Origin: JASHPR01 sp963815375
GTDB taxonomy: Bacteria > Actinomycetota > Actinomycetes > Streptosporangiales > Streptosporangiaceae
Direction: 5' to 3'
DNA: 64,000 nucleotides
Assembly (NCBI GenBank): GCA_963815375.1
Contig: CAWFGX010000012.1
Coordinates: 422,486 to 486,485, forward strand
The notes under the pieces were generated by a model, which was given only the letters and a program-made list of their open reading frames with translations, searched no databases and was not told the origin of the DNA. A program made the translations under genes and the position numbers. Positions 8,596 through 17,528 of the stretch are shown here, in pieces (the first letter of the stretch is position 1; each line of letters starts with the position of its first letter).

Positions 8596-9906
8596 CTAGC
8601 AGAGGTCGAGGAACCGGTCCAGCACGCGGACGCCGAACTGCAGCGCGTCGACCGGGACCCGCTCGTCGACGCCGTGGAACATACCGAAGAAATCGAGCTC
8701 GTCCGGCAGCCGCAGCGGGGTGAAGCCGAGGCACTTGATGCCCAGGCGGCTGAACGACTTCGCGTCGGTGCCGCCGGACAGGCAGTAAGGCACGATCCGG
8801 CCGTCAGGATCCTCGGCCGCCAGCGCAGCGGTCATGGCCGCCGCGAGGCCGCCGTCGAAGGGCGTCTGAACTGCGATGTCGTGGTGAATGAACTCGCGCT
8901 GGACGCCCGGGCCGATCAGGCTGTCCACCGTGGCGAAGAACTCATCCTCGCTGCCAGGCAGGAACCTGCCATCCACCTGAGCGGCCGCGACCTGAGGAAC
9001 GACGTTGACCTTATATCCCGCGGTCAGCATGGTCGGATTCGCGGTATTGGTCAGGGTCGCCCCGACCATCCGCGCGATGGGGCCGATCTTGGCGATGAGG
9101 GCGCTGTAATCGCTGCGAATCGCATCGAGACCGAGGGCGTCGGCGGCCTCGTCAAGGAACGCCTGTACCGGCGGTGTGAGGCGCACTGGCCACTCGTAGC
9201 GGCCGATCCGGGCCACTGCCTCTGCGATCTCGGTGACGGCGTTGTCGCGCTGCAGCATCGAGCCGTGCCCGGCGGTGCCGCGCGCGATCAGCCGGAGCCA
9301 GGCGATGCCCTTCTCGGCGGCCTGGATCAGGTACAGGCGGCGGCCGCCGATCGTCGCGCTGAAGCCGCCGACCTCACCGATTGCCTCGGTGACGCCCTCG
9401 AACAGCTCCGGATGGTTGTCCACCAGCCAGCGGGCGCCCCATTTGCCGCCCGCCTCCTCATCGGCGAGGAACGCCAGCACCACATCGCGTGGCGGGCGGC
9501 GGCCCTCCCGCAGCCGCTGCCGGACCAGGGCGAGCACCATCGCGTCCATGTCCTTCATGTCCACGGCTCCGCGACCCCAGACGCACCCGTCTTCGATCGT
9601 TCCGGAGAACGGGTGGACCCGCCAGTCCGCCGCGTCAGCTGGGACGACATCAAGATGGCACTGGATGAGCAGCGCCGGGCGAGAAGAATCCTCGCCATCG
9701 ATCCTGGCCACCACGCTGGTGCGCTTGGGATGCGATTCAAGCACGGTCGGCTCCAGGCCGGCGCCGCCGAGCAGCTCGGCGACGTGTTCGCCCGCCGCGC
9801 GCTCGCCCGGCCCCGAGTGGTCGCCCGGGTTCGTGGTATCGATCCTGATCAGGTCGCTGGCGATCCCGGCGACCTCGTCCTGTGCGGTCGGCGTGGTCTG
9901 CGTCAT
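8596..9906 (-). CDS. M20 family metallopeptidase / peptidase-like hydrolase
   Basis: Zinc-dependent amide hydrolase of the M20 (ArgE/DapE/CPG2) family, 436 residues from the ATG at 9906. Metal-binding motifs are visible in order: LLIQCHLDVVP, RGAVDMKDMDAMV, and DEEAGGKWGARWL with the catalytic Glu; a dimerisation-type middle region follows (TAGHGSMLQRDNAV). An upstream in-frame extension to 10038 reads as Arg-rich noise, so MTQTTPTAQDE is chosen as start. The substrate is not evident; related actinobacterial proteins are annotated as dipeptidases or M20/M25/M40 peptidases. Confidence 0.88.
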   Translation of the reverse strand: MTQTTPTAQDEVAGIASDLIRIDTTNPGDHSGPGERAAGEHVAELLGGAGLEPTVLESHPKRTSVVARIDGEDSSRPALLIQCHLDVVPADAADWRVHPFSGTIEDGCVWGRGAVDMKDMDAMVLALVRQRLREGRRPPRDVVLAFLADEEAGGKWGARWLVDNHPELFEGVTEAIGEVGGFSATIGGRRLYLIQAAEKGIAWLRLIARGTAGHGSMLQRDNAVTEIAEAVARIGRYEWPVRLTPPVQAFLDEAADALGLDAIRSDYSALIAKIGPIARMVGATLTNTANPTMLTAGYKVNVVPQVAAAQVDGRFLPGSEDEFFATVDSLIGPGVQREFIHHDIAVQTPFDGGLAAAMTAALAAEDPDGRIVPYCLSGGTDAKSFSRLGIKCLGFTPLRLPDELDFFGMFHGVDERVPVDALQFGVRVLDRFLDLC

Positions 9907-10106
9907 GCCGACATCGTCGCACTTCGGGCGGCGCCGGTTGTTACGGGCGCTGGCCTGGGTTCCTGGATCCGCCTTGCCGACATCCCGGCCTGATGATCTC
10001 CCCGCGCGGGTGTGCGAGCGTCGCCCGTTGACAAGCACCTTCGCCGTAAGCAGCCGGGTTTGCTATCGTGATCCGGCTAGCCCGGCATCAGCCGCGGCAC
10101 GCACAC

Positions 10107-10191
10107 GTCCGGGTGGCGGAATAGGCAGACGCGCTAGCTTGAGGTGCTAGTGCCCCAAAAGGGCATGGGGGTTCAAGTCCCCCCTCGGACA
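10107..10191 (+). tRNA. tRNA-Leu (anticodon GAG)
   Basis: Class II tRNA of 85 nt. The acceptor stem GTCCGGG pairs with CTCGGAC; anticodon stem CTAGC/GCTAG encloses loop TTGAGGT with anticodon GAG; a long variable arm and a T-arm GGGGG-TTCAAGT-CCCCC follow. CCA is not encoded. Its 3' half is the integration site of the adjoining AICE. Confidence 0.95.
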
Positions 10192-10193
10192 CA
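10137..10193 (+). repeat. attL: 57-bp direct repeat in tRNA-Leu 3' part
   Basis: This 57-bp stretch, from the anticodon loop through the acceptor end plus two bases, is repeated without a mismatch at 23366-23422. It is the left attachment site of the element and keeps the tRNA intact. Confidence 0.95.
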
Positions 10194-10233
10194 GGAAATC
10201 TCCAGCTCAGAGGCTAATCTTCGAAATCCTGAG

Positions 10234-10278
10234 CACTCCGGGGCCGCGTCAGGTGATCACGCACGCGGCCCCGGAGTG
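10234..10278 (-). terminator. Strong hairpin downstream of integrase
   Basis: Perfect 16-bp inverted repeat: CACTCCGGGGCCGCGT at 10234-10249 and its complement at 10263-10278, 13-nt loop. It lies just past the int stop between int and tRNA-Leu and probably ends the long minus-strand operon. A homologous hairpin with compensating base changes is found at 33541-33581. Confidence 0.75.
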
Positions 10279-10291
10279 ACTAACTGCGTGA

Positions 10292-11455
10292 CTACTTGTC
10301 CGGGAAGATGCGGTCCATCACCATGGCACCGTCGAGGACCACCGGGCGGATCTGCTTCCGGTAGACAGTCTCGGTCGTCGTTGTATCGACGTGGCCTACC
10401 AGCCGCGCAATGTTCTCCAAGGGCATGCCATCGTCCGACAGCAGCGAAACGAAGCTATGCCGCAGCTCCCGTGGTACCCACTCTCCCGCCGGAAGCCCGG
10501 CGGCGCGGACCACCTTCCGGAATGCCCGAAGCGCGGTGTGCCGGTCGAGCGGGGCACCATCGCTTCTGGTGAACACCACCGCGTTGCCTTGGTGCACTGT
10601 CGCCGGAGCAGTGTCATAGTGCCCGCGCAGTGCCACGACGCATCGTCTCGGCAACGCCAGCGTCCGGCGTGACTTCCTTGTCTTGGTGTCCCCTCCGGTA
10701 CGCACTGACCGCCAAACGTAGATGGCAAACCGCTCGTGATTCCAGCCCGCAAGGCTGACGGGAACCCACGAATGCCGGGCATCGTCATAGGCGACCACGT
10801 GATCCCAGCACAGGGCGCGTACCTCTTCGGTCCTGGCTCCGGTCAACAGCGACACAACGACGTACGCGCGCATGGGCGTGCTCTCCGAAGCGTCCAGCAC
10901 GGCTACTGCCTGGTCAAACGTCAGCGATTTGGATGGCCGCCCGGCCCGCCCCTTAGGCGTCTCGCAGAGCAAGCTGACGTTGCGCTTTACCTTGTCCCGT
11001 GCCTGGGCGCGCGTAATAGAATGCCGCAGGATGGAGTGAATTGCTTTCAGGCTCCGGGTCCCAAGGACTCGCGACTCTTGCGCAAGCCACCTGTCCACGT
11101 CATCGGCGGAAAGCTCACGCAGGCGCCGCGCACCCAGCGCCGGTATCACGTGATTGTTGGCCAGGCTCGTAATCCAGGCAACCGTTCCCTTATCCCGCTT
11201 GCCTTGGCCGTAGGTTAGCCAATCCCGGACAGCATCACCTGCGGTGTAGTCATGGGGGGCAAGACCCAAACCGTCGTCCAGGTCTCGGACCATTTCCTTG
11301 AGCTTGTCTTTGGCCTCGGTTTTGTTTTTGGCGCTGGTCTTACGTGTGATGCGTTTCCCTCGCCCGTCGTAGCCGACGGTAATTTCGGCTATCCAGCGCT
11401 GGCGGGGTTCGCTCCAGTAAAGGCCGCCGTCTCCCCTGCTGCGTCGCTTGGTCAT
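10292..11455 (-). CDS. int: Tyrosine site-specific integrase
   Basis: Catalyses integration and, with Xis, excision of the AICE at tRNA-Leu. About 387 residues. The N-terminal arm-binding domain contains the actinobacterial motif DGGLYWSEPRQRWIAEITVG; the core-binding SAM-like domain follows (residues 60-155). Catalytic residues are visible: Arg in LLTGARTEEVRAL, the HSFVS/RELRH box (Arg and His), GHVDTTTTE and the terminal Tyr in VYRKQI. The ATG at 11455 is chosen, 1 bp after the xis stop; a GTG at 11467 would overlap xis. The frame is intact, unlike the replication genes. Confidence 0.95.
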   Translation of the reverse strand: MTKRRSRGDGGLYWSEPRQRWIAEITVGYDGRGKRITRKTSAKNKTEAKDKLKEMVRDLDDGLGLAPHDYTAGDAVRDWLTYGQGKRDKGTVAWITSLANNHVIPALGARRLRELSADDVDRWLAQESRVLGTRSLKAIHSILRHSITRAQARDKVKRNVSLLCETPKGRAGRPSKSLTFDQAVAVLDASESTPMRAYVVVSLLTGARTEEVRALCWDHVVAYDDARHSWVPVSLAGWNHERFAIYVWRSVRTGGDTKTRKSRRTLALPRRCVVALRGHYDTAPATVHQGNAVVFTRSDGAPLDRHTALRAFRKVVRAAGLPAGEWVPRELRHSFVSLLSDDGMPLENIARLVGHVDTTTTETVYRKQIRPVVLDGAMVMDRIFPDK

Positions 11456-11456
11456 G

Positions 11457-11669
11457 TCAGGCGGCACCTTCCATTTGTGCCTCGGTTTCGAGTAGTGCGA
11501 TGTAGTCGCGGATGGCGGTTGCGGTGATTAGGCGGGCGCGGCCTTGGTGGACGGAGCGGAGTCGTCCGCAGCGGAGTTGTTCGTAGATGACGGTGCGGCT
11601 CATCGAGAGCAGGCGCATGGCGTCGGTGATGCGGTACAGCGCGAGGTCGGTGACCGGGGCTGGGCTCAT
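11457..11669 (-). CDS. xis: Excisionase / MerR-like HTH protein
   Basis: 70-residue DNA-binding protein with a helix-turn-helix of the excisionase type: YRITDAMRLLSMSRTVIYEQ, then a wing with GRLRSVHQGRARLI and AIRDYIALLE. It directs the integrase toward excision in related elements. The start at 11669 overlaps the DUF3631 stop (ATGA) and it ends 1 bp before int, so all three are coupled. Confidence 0.9.
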   Translation of the reverse strand: MSPAPVTDLALYRITDAMRLLSMSRTVIYEQLRCGRLRSVHQGRARLITATAIRDYIALLETEAQMEGAA

Positions 11670-12979
11670 GCGGCACCCCCGTGTGTGGCGGGGCTGCGGG
11701 GGGTATCCGTACCATCCGTACCAAGCTCGTTTTGGCTGGTCGGGGGCGGTACGGATTGGTTTGGTGGTACGGATTGATCCGTACCAAGATCGTGGGCTGG
11801 TACGTTTTGATCCGTACCAGGGGTTGAATCCGTACCAGGGCTGACCTGGGAAAATGAGGTTGGTACGGATGGTACGGATACCCCTGGCGGGGGTGGGCAG
11901 TAGCGCGCCCAGGCGTCGGTGAAGTCGGCGCGGGTGTAGCCCTTGGCCTGGCCGACGGTCGAACCGGATCGTGTCTGAGCGGATCTCGAAGTCGCTGAGC
12001 AGGTCACCGAGGCGCTTGCCGGTCAGCCCGGCCGGGCCGATGGTCGGACCACGGCGCCTCGGGGTCGGCGTTCAGCGCTTTGAGCAGGTCGGCTGGTGGT
12101 GGCAGCCTCGGGGTCACCGAGCGCGGCGAACGCGGCGCGGATGTCGGCCAGCAGCCGGACGCGGTCGGAGACGCGGGCGGCGGCGTCGCGGTCGGCGGTG
12201 AGCAGCACGGCGGCGTGGCGGCTCAGGCTCGGGCCAGGTGTCCCCGGCCAGGTCGGCTACCGCGATGAGCGGTTCCCAGGTGTCGGCGGCGCGGTCCTCC
12301 AGCGGCATGACGGGCTCGGCGCGCTCCAGCTCGGCCAGGTGCTTGCCGAGCCAGGCGGCGAGCTGCGGCGGCGATGTCGGTGAGCGCGGGCCGGTCGCGG
12401 CGGTGGCGGAACGGCGCCACGCTCTCCCCTGGTGCGCGGCGGCGCATCCGGACGACGACGGCGCGGTCCTCGATGGTGTCGGGCATGGCGCCGATCCCGG
12501 CGAGCGCGGCCATGGCGAAGGTGGGGATGGTTTCCAGGCGGCGGGTGGCGGCGTCCCAGCGGATCGCGGGCCGGTTGCGCTGGTGCCCGGCGTTGAGCAG
12601 CCCGCGCAGGTCCTCGTTGGCGTCGGCGTTCTTCCCGCCGAAGATCGTGTCTGCCTCGTCCACGAGCAGGGTCGGCGGGGTGTCGGTGCCGATGGCGCGG
12701 TACACGGCGGCCGGGCGAGGCGTTGACGGTGATCAGCGGGTGCGTGGCAGGTGCCTTCCACGATGTCGAGCAGCCGCGACTTGCCGCACCGCTTCTCCGG
12801 GCGCCCGGATGACCAGCCGGGGCGCGTGCGCCCATGCGGGCTGGGCGTGGGTGGCGGCGATCCACAGCGCGACCGCGACGGCGGCCTCCGGGCTGGGGCA
12901 GGATGACGTACCGGGTCAGGGCGGCGTGCAGCTGGGTAAGGATCGCGGCGCCGTCGATGTGGCTAGTGGTGGTGGTCAC
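11666..12979 (-). pseudogene. DUF3631 ATPase of AICE replication module, multiply frameshifted
   Basis: Helicase/ATPase-like protein that accompanies the Prim-Pol in AICE replication modules. Length by frame-joining is about 438 codons, normal for the family. GTG start at 12979 overlaps the Prim-Pol stop. Visible motifs: GKSRLLDIVEG (Walker A-type) near 12780, PTLLVDEADTIFGGKNAD (Walker B) near 12660, then the DUF3631 core through WLGKHLAELERAEP and LEDRAADTWEPLIAVAD. The C-terminal KGYTRADFTDAWARYCP and a Gly-Thr-Asp-rich tail lie in yet another frame. At least six single-base indels break the frame, yet the residues remain family-like, so the lesions are recent or are sequence errors. Confidence 0.8.
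11705..11879. repeat. Iteron-like cluster of GGTACGGAT
   Basis: Nine perfect copies of the 9-mer GGTACGGAT in both orientations (reverse at 11705, 11714, 11777, 11810, 11828; forward at 11748, 11766, 11862, 11871), plus one partial at 11799. The outermost copies form head-to-tail pairs of opposite orientation. They lie inside the 3' end of the DUF3631 gene, where they encode the Gly-Thr-Asp-rich tail. In pSAM2 the origin lies within the rep gene, so an origin or replication-protein site is a reasonable inference. Confidence 0.6.
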
Positions 12980-13845
12980 GCGGCGGCTCCTTCGTCGTGA
13001 AAGGCGCCGCTGATCGCGGCACTGATATCCCGCTCGGTCTGGTCGGCGGCCCGGCCGGCTTCGGCGAGCGCGGCGCGGGCGTCGGTCTCGGTGATGGCCC
13101 CGGCAGCGACCATGCGGGCGACGCCGCGGGCGGCGCCGTAGAGGGTGCGGCGGCGGCGTCCTTCGGGCGCGTCCTGCACGGCCCGCAGGTGCGCCGCCAG
13201 CAGGGCCGGGGGTGATGAGATGCCCCCGCGCGCGGCGGAGTGCTGGCGGGCCGGTCAGGCGCGGCGGCGCGGGTTGCGGGGCCGGGGTGAGGGCCGCGCT
13301 CAGCGCGGGGGGCATCTCAGTCACGCGCCCGGCCACCAGCCCACCGGTAGGGCTGGCGGGTGCCCGGGTGGACCGAGGGCGGGCGCGACGACGTAGCCGC
13401 CGTCGGCCTTGACGTCGACGCCGGGGTGGCCGGGCAGGGCGGGCAGCAGCGGGATGGCCGGGGTGGCGGTAGTACAGGTGCCAGCCGCCCCCGCCCGTGG
13501 CCACCGTCGCGGTGGGCGTCATCAGCTCCCGGTCGAGCTGGCCGCCGTTGCGCGGGTCGATGTCGACGACGGCCAGCCCGGATGCGGTGCCGGTGCGGAT
13601 GGCCAGCAGCCCGCCGGGCACGCGGGCGAGCATCGCGGCCAGCCGCGCTGGGTCGGTGGTGGCGGCGTGGAACCCGTGGCAGGTCAGGCACCCGCACGCG
13701 GCCGGGTCGTGGCCGGCGCCGGCTGTCTTGCAGGCGCGGCAGTTGGCGACGGGCCGCTTGGACCGGCCGAGCACGAACACTGGCCAGCCCGCCTGCATGT
13801 AGCCGGCGCGCGGCAGCCTCGATGGTGAGCCCCGCAGGGGCCGAT
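12976..13845 (-). pseudogene. Prim-Pol (bifunctional primase/polymerase) replication protein, frameshifted
   Basis: Replication initiator-type protein of the element. The N-terminal part AGWPVFVLGRSKRP with a Cys-rich insert (CRACKTAGAGHDPAACGCLT), GLAVVDIDPRNGG with the metal-binding Asp pair, and GGGGWHLYYRHP belong to the Prim-Pol domain. The next segments (HPGVDVKADGGYVVAP, VHPGTRQPYRWAG) and the C-terminal LYGAARGVARMVAAGAIT helix region lie in other frames, joined by at least three extra C or G bases. The start is approximate, near the end of DUF2493. The stop overlaps the DUF3631 start as GTGA. Confidence 0.75.
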
Positions 13846-14338
13846 TCCTGGTCGTCGGGGTGGCGGTAGCGGTGTACCGGGATGCCCGCCAGCTCGGCTA
13901 GGCTGGGCGGTGTGGCTGGCGCCGGGGCTGTGGTCGCGGATGAACGCCAGGCACACATCGGCCCCGGCCGCGACCATCGCCGCGTTGCGAACCAGCCCGG
14001 CGTCCGCGGCGAGCCGACCAGTCGGCAGGGTGGCGTTCGACCTGGCCGCCTTGTGCCTGCCACAGCCGCTCTGCGATCGCGTCCGCGCCGCGCGGGCACG
14101 CACCCGATACCAGCACCGCGCCGGGCGGGCAGTGCTCGCGCAGAGCGTCAGCGATGACGGCGTGGTCGGTCCAGGTGCGTGAGCCGGTGACCAGCACCCG
14201 CCGGACGCGTGGCCTGGCACGGCGCGGCGGGCAGTGCCCGCACCAGCAGATGCCCGGCGGGCAGTACCGGCCCGCGCCGGGCTCGGGCTTGCCGGCCAGC
14301 GCGGCGGGTGTGTGCGCCGGGCAGCGCCATCCGGTCAT
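13845..14338 (-). pseudogene. DUF2493 (SLOG-like) protein with Cys-rich N-terminus, frameshifted
   Basis: The ATG at 14338 overlaps the upstream stop as ATGA. The first 45 residues hold Cys/His pairs (MTGWRCPAH, PPGICWCGHCP) that could bind zinc. A DUF2493 / YspA-type Rossmann segment follows: RRVLVTGSRTWTDHAVI, VSGACPRGADAIAERLW. The rest of the domain (GLVRNAAMVAAGADVCLAFI, then SLAELAGIPVHRY) continues in two other frames, so at least two indels are present. DUF2493 proteins occur regularly in AICEs; the ligand is unknown. Confidence 0.7.
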
Positions 14339-14946
14339 GAACGGCCGGGCCGGGGTCGCGCCGCAGGTTCCCCCGGCCCGAAGTGGCCGCATGACCGCGC
14401 GGCCAGGATACCTGGCACGGCGGCAACGGCGGCCGTCATGACAGCTTCCTGAGAACTGGTGTTCGGCGGCGCTGAGCGCGCCGCAGGCGGCTTGCCGGGC
14501 CTGAGTGCGGATTGAGGCAAAGGCGGCGCGGCGGGCCGCGCACAGGGCCGCTCAGCGGCGTCCTGTGCGCCGGCGCAGGCTGGGCACATGCCGTGCTCGG
14601 GCGGGGCGCCGAAGTACGCGGCGCCGCAGGCGCGGCAGGCCCAGCCGTAGCCCGCGCAGGCGGTGCAGTCGGTGTAGCCGCAGCCGCAGTGCAGGAGCTG
14701 GCCGGTCATCGGGTGCCCTCGGTGTAGAGCGCGGTGCACGAAGTTCCACACCCGGCGGCCGATGCGCAGCCGAAGGCGGGTGTTGTTGCAGCGTCGGCAG
14801 TACAGGCGGCCACGGCGCCGCTTGCTGGTAGGGCGGCACTTGCGGCAGGGGCCGAACGGCCGGACCCAGCACAGCCCGGTGTAACCGAGCGTGACCGCGA
14901 TCAGGATGAGGTAGGGGTTGCTAGCGAGGGTGGTGAGGGGGTTCAC
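14335..14946 (-). CDS. AICE membrane protein with zinc-ribbon cysteines
   Basis: 203-residue protein from GTG 14946, with GGAGG 8 nt upstream. Residues 8-30 form one membrane helix (YLILIAVTLGYTGLCWV). A CRKCRPTSKRRRGRLYCRRC ribbon and a basic stretch follow, then a second Cys-rich segment (CGCGYTDCTACAGYGWACRACG ends in CPAC). The tail is Pro/Ala-rich. In related elements these two halves can be separate genes, so this may be a natural fusion or an indel product. It lies directly downstream of the GCTAGC cluster. Confidence 0.55.
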   Translation of the reverse strand: MNPLTTLASNPYLILIAVTLGYTGLCWVRPFGPCRKCRPTSKRRRGRLYCRRCNNTRLRLRIGRRVWNFVHRALHRGHPMTGQLLHCGCGYTDCTACAGYGWACRACGAAYFGAPPEHGMCPACAGAQDAAERPCARPAAPPLPQSALRPGKPPAARSAPPNTSSQEAVMTAAVAAVPGILAARSCGHFGPGEPAARPRPGRS

Positions 14947-14990
14947 GAGGGGCCTCCTGGCCTGTTTTTGGGTGTGCGGGGCCGTGACCT

Positions 14991-15075
14991 GCTAGCCGCT
15001 AGGGCGCAGGCCAGTTCAGGTGCGGGGGTGCTAGCGGGGGTGCTAGCGCTAGCAGGGTGGGCCGCTAGCGCTAGC
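14991..15075. promoter_or_regulatory. Cluster of GCTAGC palindromes
   Basis: Six GCTAGC hexamers within 85 bp: 14991, 15030, 15042, 15048, 15064 and 15070. The last four form two copies of the 12-bp palindrome GCTAGCGCTAGC with starts 22 bp apart. The cluster fills the gap between the transfer gene stop and the next start. Candidate roles are a repressor operator or the cis-acting transfer locus read by the FtsK-like translocase. Confidence 0.6.
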
Positions 15076-15089
15076 AGCCGCCCGGAGGG

Positions 15090-17346
15090 TTAGCCGTTGC
15101 CCCGGTTCTGGTTACGGGTTGTGACAGCGGTGAGGATGTCGGCGTGGGCGGGGCCGCGCCGGTTGACGGTCTTGCCGTCGATGCGGCGGCCGATCTGCCC
15201 GGCCCTGACGCCGTGGCTGCCGAGCGCGGCGGTGAGCTGGCCGGGCTCCCACTTGCCGTAGACGTCCGGGCCGCAGGGTGGTCAGCCGCTCCAGCAGGGT
15301 CTCGTTCCACGCGGCGTCTTCCCCGGCGGGCCAGACAGCGGCCACGTCGGCGAGCACGTCAAAGGACGGGAGGTCACGGGTGCTCTGGCCGGGCAGCGGG
15401 CAGGACGCCCGCGCTGGCGCGCAGCTCGACGGCGCGGGCCATGACCTTGGCGGCCATGTCGTTGTCGACGTAGAACGAGCGGCGGGCACCGGGCTTGCCG
15501 ATCCCGGCGAGGATGCCCCACCCGGCCTCGGTGACCGGCTCAAACACGGTGGCGCGGTAACCGAGCTTGTAGGCGCAGGTGCCGAGGATCATGTCGTTGG
15601 CGACCTGGTCAGCGACGGACAGGCAGAACCGGGTGTTGATGTTGCGGGTGATCCCGGTCGGGAGGTGTCTTTGTCGGGGATCTGCGTGCCGAGGATGAGG
15701 ATGATGCCCAGGGCGCGGAACAGCTTGATGCACTTCTCGGCCATCTCACCAGCGGCTTTGCCGGTCTTGCCGAACAGGAACAGTTCCTGGATCTCATCCA
15801 CGAACACCACCAGCGGGTGCAGGCCCGGAGCCGGGCAGGGCGGCCAGCTCGGGCGTGACCTTGTTCTCCGGGGCCTTGCCCAGGGTGTAGTAGTGCTCGA
15901 TCCGCTTGGACCGCTTCTGCCCCTCGGCGTACAGCCACTCGAACATGGCCGCGCACGCGGTCAGGGTGTCGTCGTCGTTGCCGTTGCCGTACTCCGCGCA
16001 CACCGGCTCCAGCGGCTTGAAGTCACCCACGCCTTTCAGCTCATAGCCCCGGATCTCCACCCGGGCATCCAGGGCGGCGGCGAGCACGAGCAGCCGCAGC
16101 GCGAACGTCTTGCCCGAGCCGGGCTGCCCGCCGAACAGCCAGTTGCGGAACATCAGCTCGGCCGTGGTGATGTCCAGCCGGGGCGTGGTCGCGAACGGGA
16201 ACGGCTTGAACACGTCCACCTTCCCCTCCCGCAGCAGCGGCCAGGCGGGCTGGCGCATCTGGGAGGCGGGCTCGTGGCCGACCCACAGCGCCAGGCGGCC
16301 GGTGTGGCCGGTGGCGGGCTCTGGCCACACCTGGTCAAGCGGCAGCCGCAGCCCGGAGGCGAGGCGGCCACGGCGGGCGATCACGTCGGCGGCCTCGACG
16401 CCGTAGGGCAGGTCCACGATGGCCAGGTGGCCGGGGCCGTCGCGGCGGATCTCCTGCGGGAACGAGATCGCACCAGGGTCTTTGCTGACGGCCTGGCTGA
16501 TCCCGGCAAGCTGCACCGACAGCAGGGCGCGGCGGACAAGCTCAGCGGTCAGCTTCCGGTAGGTGCTGCCCTGCGACACGCGGTCAGTGATCGGCTTGTC
16601 CGCCGGACGCCCGGCCCGCGCCGCCACGGCCACCAGGGCGGCCAGCGGCAAGCCAGCGCCACAGGCCAAGTCCGGGGACAGTGGCCAGCGCGGCGACGGC
16701 CACCAGCGCGGCCACGGCAGCGGTCACCAGCAGCGGCCAGCGCCACCGTGCCTGCCGCTGGCGGCGGGCGTCCAGCGCCAGCCACGTGGACGCGTCGTTG
16801 CTGGTGGCGGCGTGCTGGCGCAGGCCCCAGTTGCCGTCCTCCGCGCTGGCCCAGCGCATCAGCCGACCGGCCGTGCGCAGCGCGCCGCCGGGGGCGTAGG
16901 CAACCGTCTTGGCCGCGTACTTCGGCGCGCGCACCGTGTGGAACAGGGTGTGGTAACGCGCCTCCTTCACCCACCACCGGGCCTGTGCCACCACGCCAGC
17001 GCGGGTAGCCAGCCACCCGGGCAGGACCGGCGGCCGGTTCGCCTGCCCGCGTGGCCGGGTCTCATCGGGGGGGTCTACCGGCGGCCCGGCGGCCGGGCGG
17101 TCAACCAGGACCGACTCATGGTCGATGTCCGGGCCGGTGTCCTCGTCCTGGCCATCATCCTCGGTGGTCGCTGGCCTCGGGCTCGCCGCCGGTCGTGTCG
17201 TTCTCGGGACTGGCGGCCGGGCCGGGCACCAGGCCCGCAACGGCGCGGCCCCCCAGCTCGGCGCCGGGGTCCGCTTCGGGGGTGCGCAGGTACAGGATGT
17301 CGGCGTCCTCGCCGGGGCTGTCGTCAGGGAAGCTGGTGGTTGTCAC
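15090..17346 (-). pseudogene. FtsK/TraB-like conjugal transfer translocase, multiply frameshifted
   Basis: DNA translocase expected to move double-stranded DNA between mycelial cells. GTG start at 17346 with GGAG upstream. An acidic N-terminal region is followed by AYAPGGALRTAGRLMRWAS and membrane segments near 16690-16720. Walker A is FGGQPGSGKTFALRLL near 16110, Walker B VVFVDEIQELFLF near 15800. Then come TGITRNINTRFCLSVADQVA, a winged-helix-type C-terminus (GSHGVRAGQIGRRIDG) and the stop at 15090. At least five single-base indels interrupt it, for example an extra T near 16672, an extra G near 15828 and an extra G near 15275. Confidence 0.85.
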
Positions 17347-17510
17347 AGCGGGGCTCCTAGTGGATGTGGCTGGTGAGCTTGGACAGGGAGTGCGGCGGCG
17401 TGGGCGAACCAGCCGATCAGGGCCTGGGCGAGCGCGGCGGCGCCGTTGGGGTCTTGCACGGCCCACACGACCAGCAGCGCCAGGGCCAGGTAGCGGACGA
17501 GCTTCTTCAC
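17343..17510 (-). CDS. Small AICE membrane peptide
   Basis: 55-residue peptide from GTG 17510, behind a GAGGAAC site. It starts VKKLVRYLALALLVVWAVQDPNG and has one membrane helix. Related AICEs encode such a peptide just upstream of the FtsK-like gene. The uninterrupted frame stops at 17343 inside the transfer gene start (GTGA), but the alternative frame reading SLSKLTSHIH to a stop at 17357 looks more like the family end, so one indel is possible here. Confidence 0.5.
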   Translation of the reverse strand: MKKLVRYLALALLVVWAVQDPNGAAALAQALIGWFAHAAALPVQAHQPHPLGAPL

Positions 17511-17528
17511 CGTGGGTTCCTCTCAGGG

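Noticed and set aside
12257..13798. 513-codon minus-strand frame as a single gene
   Set aside because: Only its first 120 codons read as Prim-Pol; the rest is Arg/Pro-rich out-of-frame sequence of two genes, and conserved motifs lie in other frames.
15278..17008. 576-codon plus-strand frame
   Set aside because: It is antisense to the FtsK-like gene, whose Walker motifs are unmistakable; its own composition is His/Gln/Arg-rich GC-shadow.
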